64,000 bases of DNA from CAVTYH01 sp963773875 (GTDB lineage Bacteria; Planctomycetota; Planctomycetia; Pirellulales; JADZDJ01): contig CAVZCV010000019.1 in NCBI GenBank assembly GCA_963773875.1, forward strand, positions 186,001 to 250,000, written 5' to 3'. Of this stretch, positions 19,045 through 28,525 are shown in pieces. Numbering within the stretch: position 1 is the first letter of the stretch; every line of letters starts with the position of its first letter. Position numbers and translations under genes: made by a program. The notes under the pieces were generated by a model. The model ran no database searches. It saw nothing but the letters and a program-made list of their open reading frames with translations, and was not told where the DNA came from.

Positions 19045-19066
19045 TGCAACGTGGTGGCTCGATCGC

Positions 19067-19624
19067 TTATCGTTTCGAACCGCAAGCGCTGGCGACAGCG
19101 CAGGCCGTCGCGCACGTGCTGCAGCCACCTTGACCCATTGCGTTCTCGGTTCCGCAACCCGGGCCGCAGCCCAGAGTCAGCGTATCCGAGAATTGCCGAA
19201 ATTGAGCCGCAGCATTGTAAACCTCGGCCAACTCGGCGGTGACGGTTTCAACCTCCGGCGTAACTTCGCCCAGAAAATAAAAGAACAGCGATCTGCCATC
19301 GAATAGATGTTCGACATCCAGCAGCGTCGCCTGAATTCCTGACTCGGCGAGTTGCGCGGTGCAGGCATCAACTGCTTTTTGCCGATTCTTTTGCAGCCGC
19401 ACTTCGAGCAACTCGTCTTCCAACGTCATGCCGCGTAAGATGGAGCCGTCCGTGGATCGCCGGTCCAGGTCATCATCGGCCGGTCCGAGGATCTCGCCGG
19501 TTTCAAGCCCCCGGCTGGTCCGGACAATTACTCGGCTGGCTCGTGGGTAGGCCACGGCATCGACCGATGTAAATCGGCCTACGTGGCCAAAAATTCCCAC
19601 TCGTACAAAATGATGCCTGGACAT
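19067..19624 (-). CDS. PSP1-family (YaaT-like) protein with Cys-rich tail
   Basis: The PSP1 C-terminal domain is found in the Bacillus YaaT/RicT protein, part of a complex affecting RNase Y and sporulation phosphorelay. Here the core reads RASRVIVRTSRGLETGEIL, then DGSILRGMTLEDELLEVRLQ with the KNRQKAVDAC helix and LLDVEHLFDGRSLFFYFLGE, typical of PSP1. The last 33 residues are Cys-rich (CGPGCGTENA, GGCSTCATACAVASACG); in RicT-like complexes cysteines ligate Fe-S clusters, so a cluster here is plausible but inferred. ATG 19624 is preferred to the longer frame because the conserved sequence starts at MSRHHFVRVGIFGHVGRF. bioB starts 146 bases away on the other strand. Confidence 0.85.
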   Translation of the reverse strand: MSRHHFVRVGIFGHVGRFTSVDAVAYPRASRVIVRTSRGLETGEILGPADDDLDRRSTDGSILRGMTLEDELLEVRLQKNRQKAVDACTAQLAESGIQATLLDVEHLFDGRSLFFYFLGEVTPEVETVTAELAEVYNAAAQFRQFSDTLTLGCGPGCGTENAMGQGGCSTCATACAVASACGSKR

Positions 19625-19770
19625 AATGTTATTGTCGGCTGCCAAGTGGGGCATGCCAAGCCGATTTCTCGACTTCCGGCGTGCCCGGCTTTGCTGCGCC
19701 ACAATTTACGGCAATACTGGTCGTGCCATTGAGCCGTGGAAATTTAATACCTGACAGGCATCTGCGAGCA

Positions 19771-20826
19771 ATGATTGAACCGATTCCATTTCCGACGCAT
19801 CTCGAGGCAAATTCTGCAATTAATCGCTGGCACAAGATTGCGCACCGAGTCCTTGAAGGCGAGAGCATGACTCAGGACGAGGCAGTTGCAGTGCTGGAAT
19901 CGCCCGATGTGGAATTGCTGGACCTCATTGCGGCGTGCTATCGGCTGCGGCATCGCTACTGGGGCAACACGGTGCAACTTTATTTCCTGATGAACGCCAA
20001 AAGCGGGCTGTGCCCAGAAGACTGTGGCTACTGTTCGCAATCGAAGATCTCGCAAGCGGAGATTCCAGTCTACAATTTAATCTCGGAAACGAAACTGCTG
20101 GACGCGGCCCGGGTATGTGCGGATCGAGGCGCCAGCACGTACTGCCTTGTAATTTCTGCGCGGGGCCCGACCGAACGCGAGATTCAAGCTGTGGAGCACG
20201 TCGTTCCCAAGATAAAACAGCGCTTCAAATTGAATGTGTGCGCTTGTTTGGGTTTACTAACGCCCGAACATGCCCAGAGGCTCAAGGCATGCGGCGTCGA
20301 TAAAATTAACCACAATTTGAACACAAGTGAGCGGTTTTATCCCGAAGTGTGTACCACACACTCATGGCAAGATCGTCTGAATACGCTAAAAGCCGTTCGA
20401 GGTGCCGGACTCGAACTGTGCTCCGGCGGAATCATTGGCATGGGCGAAAACCACTTCGACGTTGTCGAGCTAGCGTTTTCGCTGCGAGAGATGAAGGTCG
20501 AATCGATCCCGCTCAATTTCCTCAATCCTATCGACGGCACACCGCTGGCGGGATCTCAGCGCCTTAACCCGCGCTATTGCCTCAAAGCGCTGTGTATGAT
20601 GCGGATGGTAAACCCCAAAAGTGAAATTCGCATTGCCGGCGGACGGGAAATGCATTTGGGCAGCCTGCAAGCATTGGGGCTTTATGTGGCAAACTCTGTA
20701 TTCATCGGCGATTATTTGACAACCAAGGGTCAAGCACCGGAAGCCGACTTCAAAATGATCGAAGAAATGGGCTTCACCATAACGCGCGATCCCGAAAGCC
20801 GCGATGTTCCAAACGCCTGCTGCTAG
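19771..20826 (+). CDS. bioB: Biotin synthase BioB
   Basis: BioB is a radical-SAM enzyme that inserts sulfur into dethiobiotin, the last step of biotin synthesis. The CxxxCxxC cluster motif is CPEDCGYCSQS (with YFLMNAKSGL before it). Further family blocks are SARGPTEREIQAVEHVVP, KINHNLNTSERFYPEV, GIIGMGEN and LNFLNPIDGTPLAG; the auxiliary [2Fe-2S] ligands should include the Cys in ASTYCLVIS and LELCSGG and the Arg in EIRIAGGRE. Length is 351 aa from ATG 19771, near the family norm; the longer upstream frame is not needed. No other bio genes are in view. Confidence 0.97.
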   Translation: MIEPIPFPTHLEANSAINRWHKIAHRVLEGESMTQDEAVAVLESPDVELLDLIAACYRLRHRYWGNTVQLYFLMNAKSGLCPEDCGYCSQSKISQAEIPVYNLISETKLLDAARVCADRGASTYCLVISARGPTEREIQAVEHVVPKIKQRFKLNVCACLGLLTPEHAQRLKACGVDKINHNLNTSERFYPEVCTTHSWQDRLNTLKAVRGAGLELCSGGIIGMGENHFDVVELAFSLREMKVESIPLNFLNPIDGTPLAGSQRLNPRYCLKALCMMRMVNPKSEIRIAGGREMHLGSLQALGLYVANSVFIGDYLTTKGQAPEADFKMIEEMGFTITRDPESRDVPNACC

Positions 20827-20972
20827 CATGTCGGACTCTTTTGCATACATTGGCCAGTCTCTGCGACCGGCAAAATTCTTTTAACCGCCGACATTCGCTT
20901 AATCGAAACGGTCGCTCGTTGCCGATAACGGCTACGGCAGTTTCTCCGTCGGCTTTGTTCAGGATGGAACCT

Positions 20973-23307
20973 ATGCGCGCAGTTTTTTGTTGGGCAACAC
21001 TGGCGACCGTCGTTGGCGTGACGGCAACTTCGATTTTTGGACAGGGTTATCAACCTGTCGGCGTCGAGGCGCCGCGGCTATTGGCCGATGGATCCGACAC
21101 ATTCGGTGGCTCTCGCAAGATGTTGGGCTCGACCGCATACACGGGCACCGCAGCCAGCCAAGCTCGAACAGACAATTTGGCGCCGCCATTCCGGGCACCA
21201 ACTGCTGATGCAAATACCGCAGCAGTGCCAGTGACTCAGTCAGAGACAAAGTCGCAAACGATTTATCCCAGCGCGACCGCGGGCACCACAGAATCGACTG
21301 CCGCACCGGCCAATTCATCCGATGCGACGACTGCCGCCGTCGATGGCACAACTGCTAGCAAAGGTTTGAGGTCGCTCCAGCAGCGATTGGCATCGGTTCG
21401 CAAATCGTCCACGACCAGCAGCCCAGCCAATACGATGCGCCCTCCGGTCGTCGAAGCCCCGTCAATCGGAAGTAATCAATCGAACACACCGGCCATTTCC
21501 GCTGTTACGGCACCCGTCGTTGCTGCACCGGTTACCGCGGTCGGGGCCAAAAGAGGGTCCTAACCCTCCAGGAATGCCAGATATCCGTGCCGCCCAGCTC
21601 CCAAAGGGCGGGGCGTCCTTACCGTTTGATCCGCCGAGCCGCGAGTCAATTTCCTTGGGCGGCGACGATTCATCAAGCGGCTCTCCAAATGCGTCAGCCA
21701 TTGCCACTCCACTAAGTTCAATTCGTCGTGCTCCAACAGTATTGGCTCCAGTCGGCCAGTCCACTACGATCGGCGAAGCAGCTCCGACGCGAGGAGTTTC
21801 TAACTCAACGCTAGCTGCAGATAGCACATCAATCGTGCGTCAAAGCCCGGTCATCGGCGTGGAAACAACAGGCCCGCGCAGCATTACGATCGGTAGAGAG
21901 GCTGTCTACCGTGTGACCGTGACGAATGCGGGCGAAGTGGCCGCGCAAGACGTCACGGTGTCAATTAAGATTCCAGAATGGACAGAGGTGGTTGGTGCGA
22001 AAGTTAGCAGTGGCACCGCGCCGCCATCTGCCGATCAACGTGGCGAACCGCTGACTTGGCGATTGCCACGACTCGATGGCCGCAGCAAAGAACAACTCGC
22101 CATTCGACTTGTGCCCCGTGAAAGCAAGCCTTTCGATCTGCCTGTGCAGTGGGCTTGCTCGCCCGTGGCATCGCAACAGCTCGTGGAAGTGAAAGAGCCA
22201 AAACTGATGATGGCACTCGATGGCCCACCGGAAGTTGTTTACGGCCAGACAAAGGTTTATCGCTTAACGCTTTCCAATCCCGGCACGGGTGATGCAGAAA
22301 ACGTTGTGCTCATGCTAGCACCAGTCGATGGCAGTTCGGCGCCGCCCACGCGACACGAAGTCGGCACACTCCGGGCTGGTGAAAACAAACCCATTGAAGT
22401 TGAGCTTACCGCTCGACAGGCTGGGAATCTTTCGGTGAAGGCAGTCGCTGTTGCGGAAGGGCAGCTGCGAGCGGAAGTTGCAGAAGACATTCTTGTGCGA
22501 CGTGCCGGACTGAAAGCCGTGATCTCGGGACCAGAACTCAAATTCGCCGGGACGCCGACGAACTACAATATCGTTGTCACGAACCCTGGAAACGCTCCGG
22601 CCGAAAAAGTGATGTTGTCGGCAACGTTGCCTGCCGGAGCCAAATTCGTCTCCAGCGTCAGCGGCAAGTACATTGAGAGCGAAAACAAAGTCGTTTGGGA
22701 CCTGCCGACTTTGCGGCCGGGGGTCGAGCAAGAGGTCGACTTCCGCTGTACGCTAAATGCGCCGGGTGCCAATCGAGTTCAAGTTCTCGCGACGGCTGCC
22801 ACTGATCTCAGCGACAACATGGTGGCCAGCACGAATGTGGAGGCGCTGGCCGATTTGAAATTGGAAGTCATCGATCCACCGGGTCCGCTTTCTGTTGGCG
22901 AAGAACTGACGTATGAGGTCCACATTCGCAATCGAGGCACAAAGGCGGCGGAAAACGTTGAGGTTGCTGGGTTCTTCTCCAGCGGCGTCGAGCCGGTATC
23001 GGCGCAAGGCGGCCAGCATGAAGTGGCCCCGGGGCAAGTGATGTTTCGGCCGATCGCTGCAATTGCACCCGGCAGCGAAGTCATCCTGAAAATCAAAGCT
23101 CGAGCCGAGTCGGCTGGTACGCATGTATTCCGCGCCGAAGTGACTTGCCAGTCGATCGGCGCAAAGCTCGCGTCGGAAGAAACCACGATGTTTTACGGCG
23201 ATGGACGCGGGCCCGTACGAACCGCTGCTCGACCAAATGCTATGCCGAGCGTGCAAGTGCCGGCGAACTCTTCCAGCGGAACGCCGACGCCAGCCGTCGT
23301 CCGTTAA
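20973..23307 (+). CDS. DUF11-repeat exported protein, frameshifted
   Basis: The protein begins with a signal peptide (MRAVFCWATLATVVGVTATS) and an AGGA site 8 bases upstream supports ATG 20973. The first third is low-complexity, rich in Ser, Thr, Ala and Pro. After a frame change near 21545-21552 (one extra base in the GGGGCCAAAAG stretch; GAK then EGPNPPGMPDIRAAQLPKGG) come at least four DUF11/CARDB-like beta-sandwich repeats with the hallmark VTNAGEVAAQDVTVSIKIPE, LSNPGTGDAENVVLMLAPVD, VTNPGNAPAEKVMLSATLPA and IRNRGTKAAENVEVAGFFSS. Restored length is 777 aa. Such repeats are typical of large planctomycete surface or periplasmic proteins and probably mediate adhesion or structural contacts. 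No enzymatic residues are seen. Confidence 0.82.
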
Positions 23308-23340
23308 TTGCACGGCCAGCGGGACGTGTGACTCCAAAAT

Positions 23341-24192
23341 CTAATCGGCAGACCGCGGCAAATTCCCACGTCGCCAGCCGGCGATCAGCCCTACTGCCGC
23401 TAAGCCCGCCAAAACAAAGCTGCTCGGCTCCGGCACCGTCGAAATATTGCCGGTGCTAAATGAAGTGACATGATCGGCCATGTAGCGGGAAACGAATTGC
23501 ATACCGAATACCGTGGGCTTCGGGTCGACAGGGTTTTCCCACAACGTCGGCCCGACGGATTGAGTCTGCTGGCCGACGGGTAGACTCAGGTCTTGAAACA
23601 CGCCGCTGGTTGCTGAGTTGCCTGACGGATTGGCCCCGCCATTCAGCTTAAACAACACTTGGCGATAGTCGGTCAATGGATGCGCACTGATAACGTCTGG
23701 ATCGATGTCAATTTGGAAGATCACTTGCTTGCCTGGCGTCAGGCCGGTGAAATTGTACGTAATCGAATCGCTCTTCGCGTGGTTCTCTAACGTATCTGGC
23801 GTAGCAAGCGATACGGTGACGCCGGGGGACGTGCTAACGATTCGCGCCCAATCGAAATTCTGGGTCGTATCGCCAATGGTCATTGTGAAGCTCGTCAGGC
23901 TCGCGTTGTCGTCGCCACCATTGTCGACCGTACTCGTATTCTCCAAAAGCAAGTAAGGGCGATTTCGCTCCATCGCCAATTGCGTGGGTGTCGTCCAGGC
24001 CGCCATCATTTGGGCGTGCATGTCGTTGGGATTCTTCAGCACACTCAGGTTCTCGGAAATTCCTAGGCTGTAACTGACCTCGGGGGTGGAAGTGGCGAGC
24101 GCCGAATTGGCACAAAGCACATACAGGCCAAATGCCACTAAGAGAATGCTGGTCAATCGTGCCAAACCATGGTGCAGGTGCGGATACGTCAT
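23341..24192 (-). CDS. PEP-CTERM sorted exported protein
   Basis: The 283-aa product has a signal peptide (hydrophobic residues about 12-33) and a C-terminal PEP-CTERM tripartite signal: VPEPSSFVLAGLAAVGL followed by a short basic end (WRRGNLPRSAD). PEP-CTERM proteins are cleaved and sorted by an exosortase and are often linked to exopolysaccharide. The middle is a beta-rich domain with no recognised family. No exosortase gene lies in this window. It converges on the DUF11 gene with 33 bases between them. Confidence 0.85.
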   Translation of the reverse strand: MTYPHLHHGLARLTSILLVAFGLYVLCANSALATSTPEVSYSLGISENLSVLKNPNDMHAQMMAAWTTPTQLAMERNRPYLLLENTSTVDNGGDDNASLTSFTMTIGDTTQNFDWARIVSTSPGVTVSLATPDTLENHAKSDSITYNFTGLTPGKQVIFQIDIDPDVISAHPLTDYRQVLFKLNGGANPSGNSATSGVFQDLSLPVGQQTQSVGPTLWENPVDPKPTVFGMQFVSRYMADHVTSFSTGNISTVPEPSSFVLAGLAAVGLIAGWRRGNLPRSAD

Positions 24193-24677
24193 AGTGATTT
24201 CAAATTCCGTAGCGACAAACGCCTTGCGAGTATGTCTGGATCAGCCCCGTTGCGACTCAGTTGTTGCCTTTTCGGATCACCGAATGCCTTATCCGCAGAG
24301 CCGCATTGACCGAGTTCGCGATTACTTGGAGACTTCGCCGGTGGCGGATATCCCGCGGCGTGGGCCAGCGGCTTTCGGACAGCACCTTTGGAGTGCTGGC
24401 TGATAGATTAGAAGTCTGGAGAAATCGCGCACACCGTCACTGACGACAGCGCGAACTTGGCTTCACTGGCGCATCCTCTAATGGACTTTCTTCTCTGGCA
24501 CACTCCACGAAGTCCATCCGTATGGAATGTGCTCCCTTGCCTCTAGCAATTATGCTAATCAAGCAGAAAGTCCGGGTCAAGGAATTTGCGTCGTTTGGGG
24601 AAACTTGCCGGCTTGCATCAGCCGATCGACGGGAATTGACAGAACACCATGCATTGCAACAATTTCCGCACCGAGAA
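24193..24677. other. 485-base intergenic region
   Basis: Upstream of the PEP-CTERM gene and beyond the end of the gspF-like gene. I see no supported gene; the short open frames here look random. A TTGACA at 24636-24641 has no matching -10 box. No hairpin with a T run was found to end the long pilus-cluster transcript. Confidence 0.4.
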
Positions 24678-25877
24678 CTAACCTGGATTACGGCTCAACG
24701 AGAAGATCGGAAGCAGTAGCGAAAGACCAATTCCGCCGACAACGAAGCCCATCATCGTAATCATCAAAGGCTCAATCAGGCTGGTGGCCGTTTTGAGCGA
24801 CATCTCAACTTCTTGGTCGTAGTAGTTGCTTACTCGTTCCAAGACTTCATCGAGCTTGCCGGTGTCCTCACCGGCGGCAATCATCTGGACCAAAACCGGC
24901 GGAAACAGTGGATCGCCTTTCAGCGTTTCGCAAATTTGTTTACCCGTAGTGACCTGATCCAACACCCGCATCCAAAGCTGTTCATAGAAAAAGTTTCCGG
25001 TCACTTCTCCCGAAAGCCGAATCGCCTCCAGCATGGAAACGCCGCTGGCGATCATGGTTCCAAGTGTGCGGATACTCCGGCTAATGGCCACTTTGCGAAA
25101 CATCGGTCCGACAATCGGCGTGCTAATCTTGACCCAATCCCAGACTTGTCGCCCAGACTGGGTGCGCTTTCCGTAAATGAAGCCAACAACAAGCAGGACG
25201 ACTGCGGCCAGCCAGGCATACCAATATTCGATCAGCATGTCCGAGGCGGCCATCATAAAGCGAGTCGGTCCGGGCAAGCTCTTTCCTCGGCTTTGAAACA
25301 GCGGCGCAAACTTTGGCAGGATATACGTCAACAGGAAGATTGTGACGGCAGTTGCCACGACCATCATCACCGCCGGGTAGGCCATGGCGGCTCGCACTTT
25401 CCCGCGCGTCTCGACTTCCTTGCGCAGATAGAGCGAGACGCGGTTCAGCATTTCGCCGAGTCGCCCTGTTGCTTCGCTGGCTTTGACAAGTGAGACATAC
25501 GTCTTGTCGAACAGCTTCGGATGTTTGCTCAATGCCGACGAAAAGTCATCGCCGGATTCAACACTCGCTTTAAGCTCGTTCAACACTTTCCGCAATGCGG
25601 GATTCTGCTCTTGAGCCACGATGCTCCCCAAGGCCGCCGACAGCGTGATCCCAGTATCGACCATGATTGCCAACTGGTTGGTGACATAAATCAGGTCATA
25701 TTTGCTAATGCGGCGCGGAAACAGCCCGCCTGATTCTTCTGTCGATTCTGGCTGCTCAGTGGTCTCAATATAGTTGTCGCGAATGTACGAGCGCTTCGGC
25801 GCCTCGAGTGCCGCGACGGCGTGTTGACCGCCAATGGGCTTTCCGAGCTTATCTTTAACTTGGATATTTGATGGCAT
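24678..25877 (-). CDS. Type II secretion/type IV pilus platform protein GspF/PilC
   Basis: GspF/PilC (399 aa) is the polytopic inner-membrane platform on which the assembly ATPase acts. Two T2SF domains are visible: the first around DLIYVTNQLAIMVDTGITLS and LFDKTYVSLVKASEATGRLG, the second around RKVAISRSIRTLGTMIASGV and LVQMIAAGEDTGKLDEVLER. Membrane segments lie near residues 167-195, 215-237 and 370-395. It is the last gene of the pilus cluster, 67 bases after the GspE-like ATPase gene. Pilus and secretion versions cannot be separated by this protein alone. Confidence 0.93.
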   Translation of the reverse strand: MPSNIQVKDKLGKPIGGQHAVAALEAPKRSYIRDNYIETTEQPESTEESGGLFPRRISKYDLIYVTNQLAIMVDTGITLSAALGSIVAQEQNPALRKVLNELKASVESGDDFSSALSKHPKLFDKTYVSLVKASEATGRLGEMLNRVSLYLRKEVETRGKVRAAMAYPAVMMVVATAVTIFLLTYILPKFAPLFQSRGKSLPGPTRFMMAASDMLIEYWYAWLAAVVLLVVGFIYGKRTQSGRQVWDWVKISTPIVGPMFRKVAISRSIRTLGTMIASGVSMLEAIRLSGEVTGNFFYEQLWMRVLDQVTTGKQICETLKGDPLFPPVLVQMIAAGEDTGKLDEVLERVSNYYDQEVEMSLKTATSLIEPLMITMMGFVVGGIGLSLLLPIFSLSRNPG

Positions 25878-25944
25878 AGTGAGCGATTAATTCAAACTGT
25901 GTAATTGGACCAACCGCTTGTCGCCGAACTACGGACAACGAGTT

Positions 25945-27687
25945 TTACTCGCCGGAGGTATCGGGGCCGCTGGTGTCGCGAAATTCGCCGGCCGTCTGCA
26001 GTACTTCTTCAATGGTGGTGATGCCTTCACGCATTTTGCGGAATCCGTCGTAGCTAAGCGTGATCATTCCCCGGGAGCGTGCCAGTTCGCGAATCATTCC
26101 AAGTGCGGAATTCGATACAACGGCATCGCGAATTTCATCATCGAGAATCAGCAATTCGTGAATGCCAATCCGGCCGCTGAAGCCAGTGTTCCGACAATGC
26201 CGGCAACCGACGCCTTTGAAAAACGTGCCCTGTTCCAAACCCATCTTCTCGAGCGCCTTACGCACTGTGCGGGGCGGTTCGTATTCTTGCCTGCACTTGG
26301 GGCATATTCTTCGCACCAAACGCTGAGCTAAAACCATATTCAACGCCGCGGCAATTAAGTACGATTCGACGCCCATGTTCACAAGGCGCGTGATGGAAGA
26401 GCAAGCGTCGTTGGTGTGCAGCGTGCTAAACACTAGGTGCCCTGTGAGCGCGGCCTGGATCGCGGTGCGTGCGGTCTCTTCATCGCGCACCTCGCCCACC
26501 ATGATGACGTCGGGGTCCTGCCGCAAAAGCGTTCGTAGCGCTTTGGAAAACGTCATTCCCACGCGCTCTTGCACCTGAAACTGATTAATGAGCGGCAAGT
26601 GATATTCGATCGGATCTTCCACGGTACAGACGTTATTTTCCATCGAGCTAATGGCATTAAGCGCAGCGTACAGCGTCGTCGACTTGCCGCTGCCCGTAGG
26701 TCCAGTGACCAATACAATTCCATTGGGCGCCTCGATCCCTTGTCGGAATCGCGACAAAATGACTTCCGCAAAACCGAGATCTTCTAAATTGAGCGAAATA
26801 CCGCGCGTATCGAGCACGCGGATGACGGTCTTCTCACCGCGATGTGTCGGGAACGTGCTCACGCGCAAATCGATCTTGCGTTTATCAAGCAGCACATTCA
26901 CGCGGCCGTCTTGTGGCAGGCGGCGCTCGGAAATATCCATCGACGCCATGATCTTGATACGGCTGGTAACAGCCGCAAGCAAATGCAGCGGCACTTCGAG
27001 CGACTTGTACAAGCTGCCGTCGATGCGGTAGCGAACTCGGACGCATTTTTCCGCAGGCTCAATGTGAATATCGCTGGCGCCTTCCTTGACGGCGTTGTAA
27101 ATCACGTAGTTCACTAACCGAATAACCGGCGATTGTCCGGCAATCTCTTCAACATCGCCGATATCCTCGATCGCTTCTTCGATGAGCGTGACATCATGCG
27201 CCTCGCTATCCTCGATAATGTCGTCGATCACGAAAACTTTCGAGTCGGGCAAGCTCGTGATAATGCGGCGGATATCGCGCGGCGTGGCGGCAACAATCTG
27301 GATCTCTTTTTGCGTCAGGCCACGCATTTCCTCGATGAGGAACAAATTCGAAGGTTCGGCGACCGCAACCGTTAGCACATCGCGAACGCAAAACAGCGGC
27401 AGAACCAGGTTGGCCTCGATGAAGTCCCGCGGCAGCAGATCCACCACCTTGGGATCATGCAGCCTGGCCTCAAGCTTGGCGTACGGCACGGCATATTCTT
27501 CCGCCAGGCACTCGACAACCTGGTCTTCCGTGCAGAATCCTTGGTCGACCAGAATCTCACCCAGCAGTTTCGCGCCGCGCTCGGCACGTTGCACTTCCAG
27601 CGCACGGTCCAGCGCGTCGCGAGTCAAATACCCGCGCTCGATGAGTAAGTTGCCTAACCGTGCCGGCGCTGCTTGAGTAACGCTCAT
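25945..27687 (-). CDS. Type II secretion/type IV pilus assembly ATPase GspE/PilB
   Basis: This 580-aa hexameric ATPase powers pseudopilus or pilus extension. N-terminal MshEN-type domain (about 1-150: LGNLLIERGYLTRDALDRAL) is followed by the ATPase domain with Walker A GPTGSGKST, Asp box EDPIEY, Walker B DPDVIMVGEVRDEETA and the His box LVFSTLHTNDA. The tetracysteine zinc site CPKC...CRHC that marks GspE/PilB is present (RRICPKCRQEY, VGCRHCRNTG). ATG 27687 was preferred to the 27771 start because the conserved sequence MSVTQAAPARLGNLL begins there and the extra leader is derived from a repeat-like tract. It lacks a partner retraction ATPase PilT in this window. Confidence 0.95.
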   Translation of the reverse strand: MSVTQAAPARLGNLLIERGYLTRDALDRALEVQRAERGAKLLGEILVDQGFCTEDQVVECLAEEYAVPYAKLEARLHDPKVVDLLPRDFIEANLVLPLFCVRDVLTVAVAEPSNLFLIEEMRGLTQKEIQIVAATPRDIRRIITSLPDSKVFVIDDIIEDSEAHDVTLIEEAIEDIGDVEEIAGQSPVIRLVNYVIYNAVKEGASDIHIEPAEKCVRVRYRIDGSLYKSLEVPLHLLAAVTSRIKIMASMDISERRLPQDGRVNVLLDKRKIDLRVSTFPTHRGEKTVIRVLDTRGISLNLEDLGFAEVILSRFRQGIEAPNGIVLVTGPTGSGKSTTLYAALNAISSMENNVCTVEDPIEYHLPLINQFQVQERVGMTFSKALRTLLRQDPDVIMVGEVRDEETARTAIQAALTGHLVFSTLHTNDACSSITRLVNMGVESYLIAAALNMVLAQRLVRRICPKCRQEYEPPRTVRKALEKMGLEQGTFFKGVGCRHCRNTGFSGRIGIHELLILDDEIRDAVVSNSALGMIRELARSRGMITLSYDGFRKMREGITTIEEVLQTAGEFRDTSGPDTSGE

Positions 27688-27720
27688 GGGTGGGAGTGAG
27701 TCTGGTGCCTGCGGTGCAGT

Positions 27721-27780
27721 GCCTGGTGCGTCTGTTGTCTGTTGGCGTACGAAACTAAGACACCCAGACACATAGACACC
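27721..27780. repeat. Short degenerate tandem repeats between gspE and STAS genes
   Basis: The gap contains AAGACACCCAGACACATAGACACC-type sequence at 27757-27780 (three units of about 8 bases, AGACACC) and, just before it, a GTGCC/GGTGC/GTCTGTT series at 27701-27745. Such low-complexity repeats recur at other gene boundaries in this window. Confidence 0.5.
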
Positions 27781-27781
27781 T

Positions 27782-28108
27782 TCATCTAAACGATTTCACA
27801 GCGTCGATCACGCTGTCGAACACTTCCAAGTTTTCATCGAGGCGTGTCATTTCCAAAATTTTCCTGTTGATGTTGTTCGTGGTGGCGATTTTCAGGTCGC
27901 CGTTTCTTTCGCGTAGTTGCTCCTGGACCTCCAGGAGCGTAGTTAGCCCCGCGCTATCAATCGCCTCGGAGTTGTCGATATCGAAAACTACTTTTGTGCG
28001 CTCTTGGCTGGTCAAGTACAGATGCAGCGGCTTTGCCTGCTCGACCAGCATTTCTTCTGGCGAATGAGCGACCACGACGTTGCCGAATATTTCTGTGGGC
28101 AGATTCAT
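27782..28108 (-). CDS. STAS-domain protein (anti-sigma factor antagonist-like)
   Basis: The 108-aa protein is a single STAS domain. The core reads KVVFDIDNSEAIDSAGLTTL with a Ser in the DSAGL loop, the usual phosphorylation site for SpoIIAA/RsbV-type antagonists. In partner-switching circuits such proteins are bound by a serine kinase when dephosphorylated. Here it overlaps the response-regulator gene by 4 bases (ATGA), so the two are coupled, and precedes the gspE gene. No RsbW-like kinase is in the window, so its partner is unknown; it may act on the ATPase or on the response regulator. Confidence 0.88.
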   Translation of the reverse strand: MNLPTEIFGNVVVAHSPEEMLVEQAKPLHLYLTSQERTKVVFDIDNSEAIDSAGLTTLLEVQEQLRERNGDLKIATTNNINRKILEMTRLDENLEVFDSVIDAVKSFR

Positions 28109-28497
28109 GCCGATGGCACCTCCGCGGACCGCGGGAGAATTTCGTTCACCTTCTGCAGCAGTTCTCGCGGGCTGAAAGGCTTGCCCATTACAGCCAGGAT
28201 TCCGAGCTGTTCATAAAGTTCGCGGTGGGAAAGTTCGTAACCTTTAGCGGTGAGCATGATTACGGGGATGTCGCGTGTCGCGTCGTTTTCGCGAATCTTT
28301 TTGCACAAACCCAGCCCATCCAATCGTGGCATTTGGCAATCGGTAACAAGCACATCTGGCTTACATCGCTGAATTTCCTCCCACGCTTGTTGCCCGTTGT
28401 TAGCGCAGCACACTTCATAGCCGGCGCGGGCGAGTTTGAATTCCGCTGCTCGAAGGATATGGATTTCGTCGTCGCATAGTAAAACTCGATGTGACAT
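28105..28497 (-). CDS. Single-domain response regulator (CheY-like receiver)
   Basis: The 130-aa receiver domain has the acidic pair CDDE at residues 9-12, the phospho-acceptor Asp in VLVTDCQMPRLDG, the Thr in IMLTAKG and the Lys in VMGKPFSP. There is no output domain, so it signals by protein contact like CheY. The start ATG 28497 has GGAG upstream; the longer open frame above it belongs to another frame of the kinase gene. It lies directly after the histidine kinase gene and overlaps the STAS gene by 4 bases. Confidence 0.93.
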   Translation of the reverse strand: MSHRVLLCDDEIHILRAAEFKLARAGYEVCCANNGQQAWEEIQRCKPDVLVTDCQMPRLDGLGLCKKIRENDATRDIPVIMLTAKGYELSHRELYEQLGILAVMGKPFSPRELLQKVNEILPRSAEVPSA

Positions 28498-28525
28498 GAT
28501 CTGCTCCAAAATAGCGCACGAGCGG

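Noticed and set aside
24636..24664. TTGACA at 24636 as a promoter
   Set aside because: The matching -10 position reads ACAATT, a poor fit, and no plus-strand gene follows.
24813..25493. 226-codon plus-strand frame
   Set aside because: Antisense to gspF-like gene; His/Gln-rich shadow translation.
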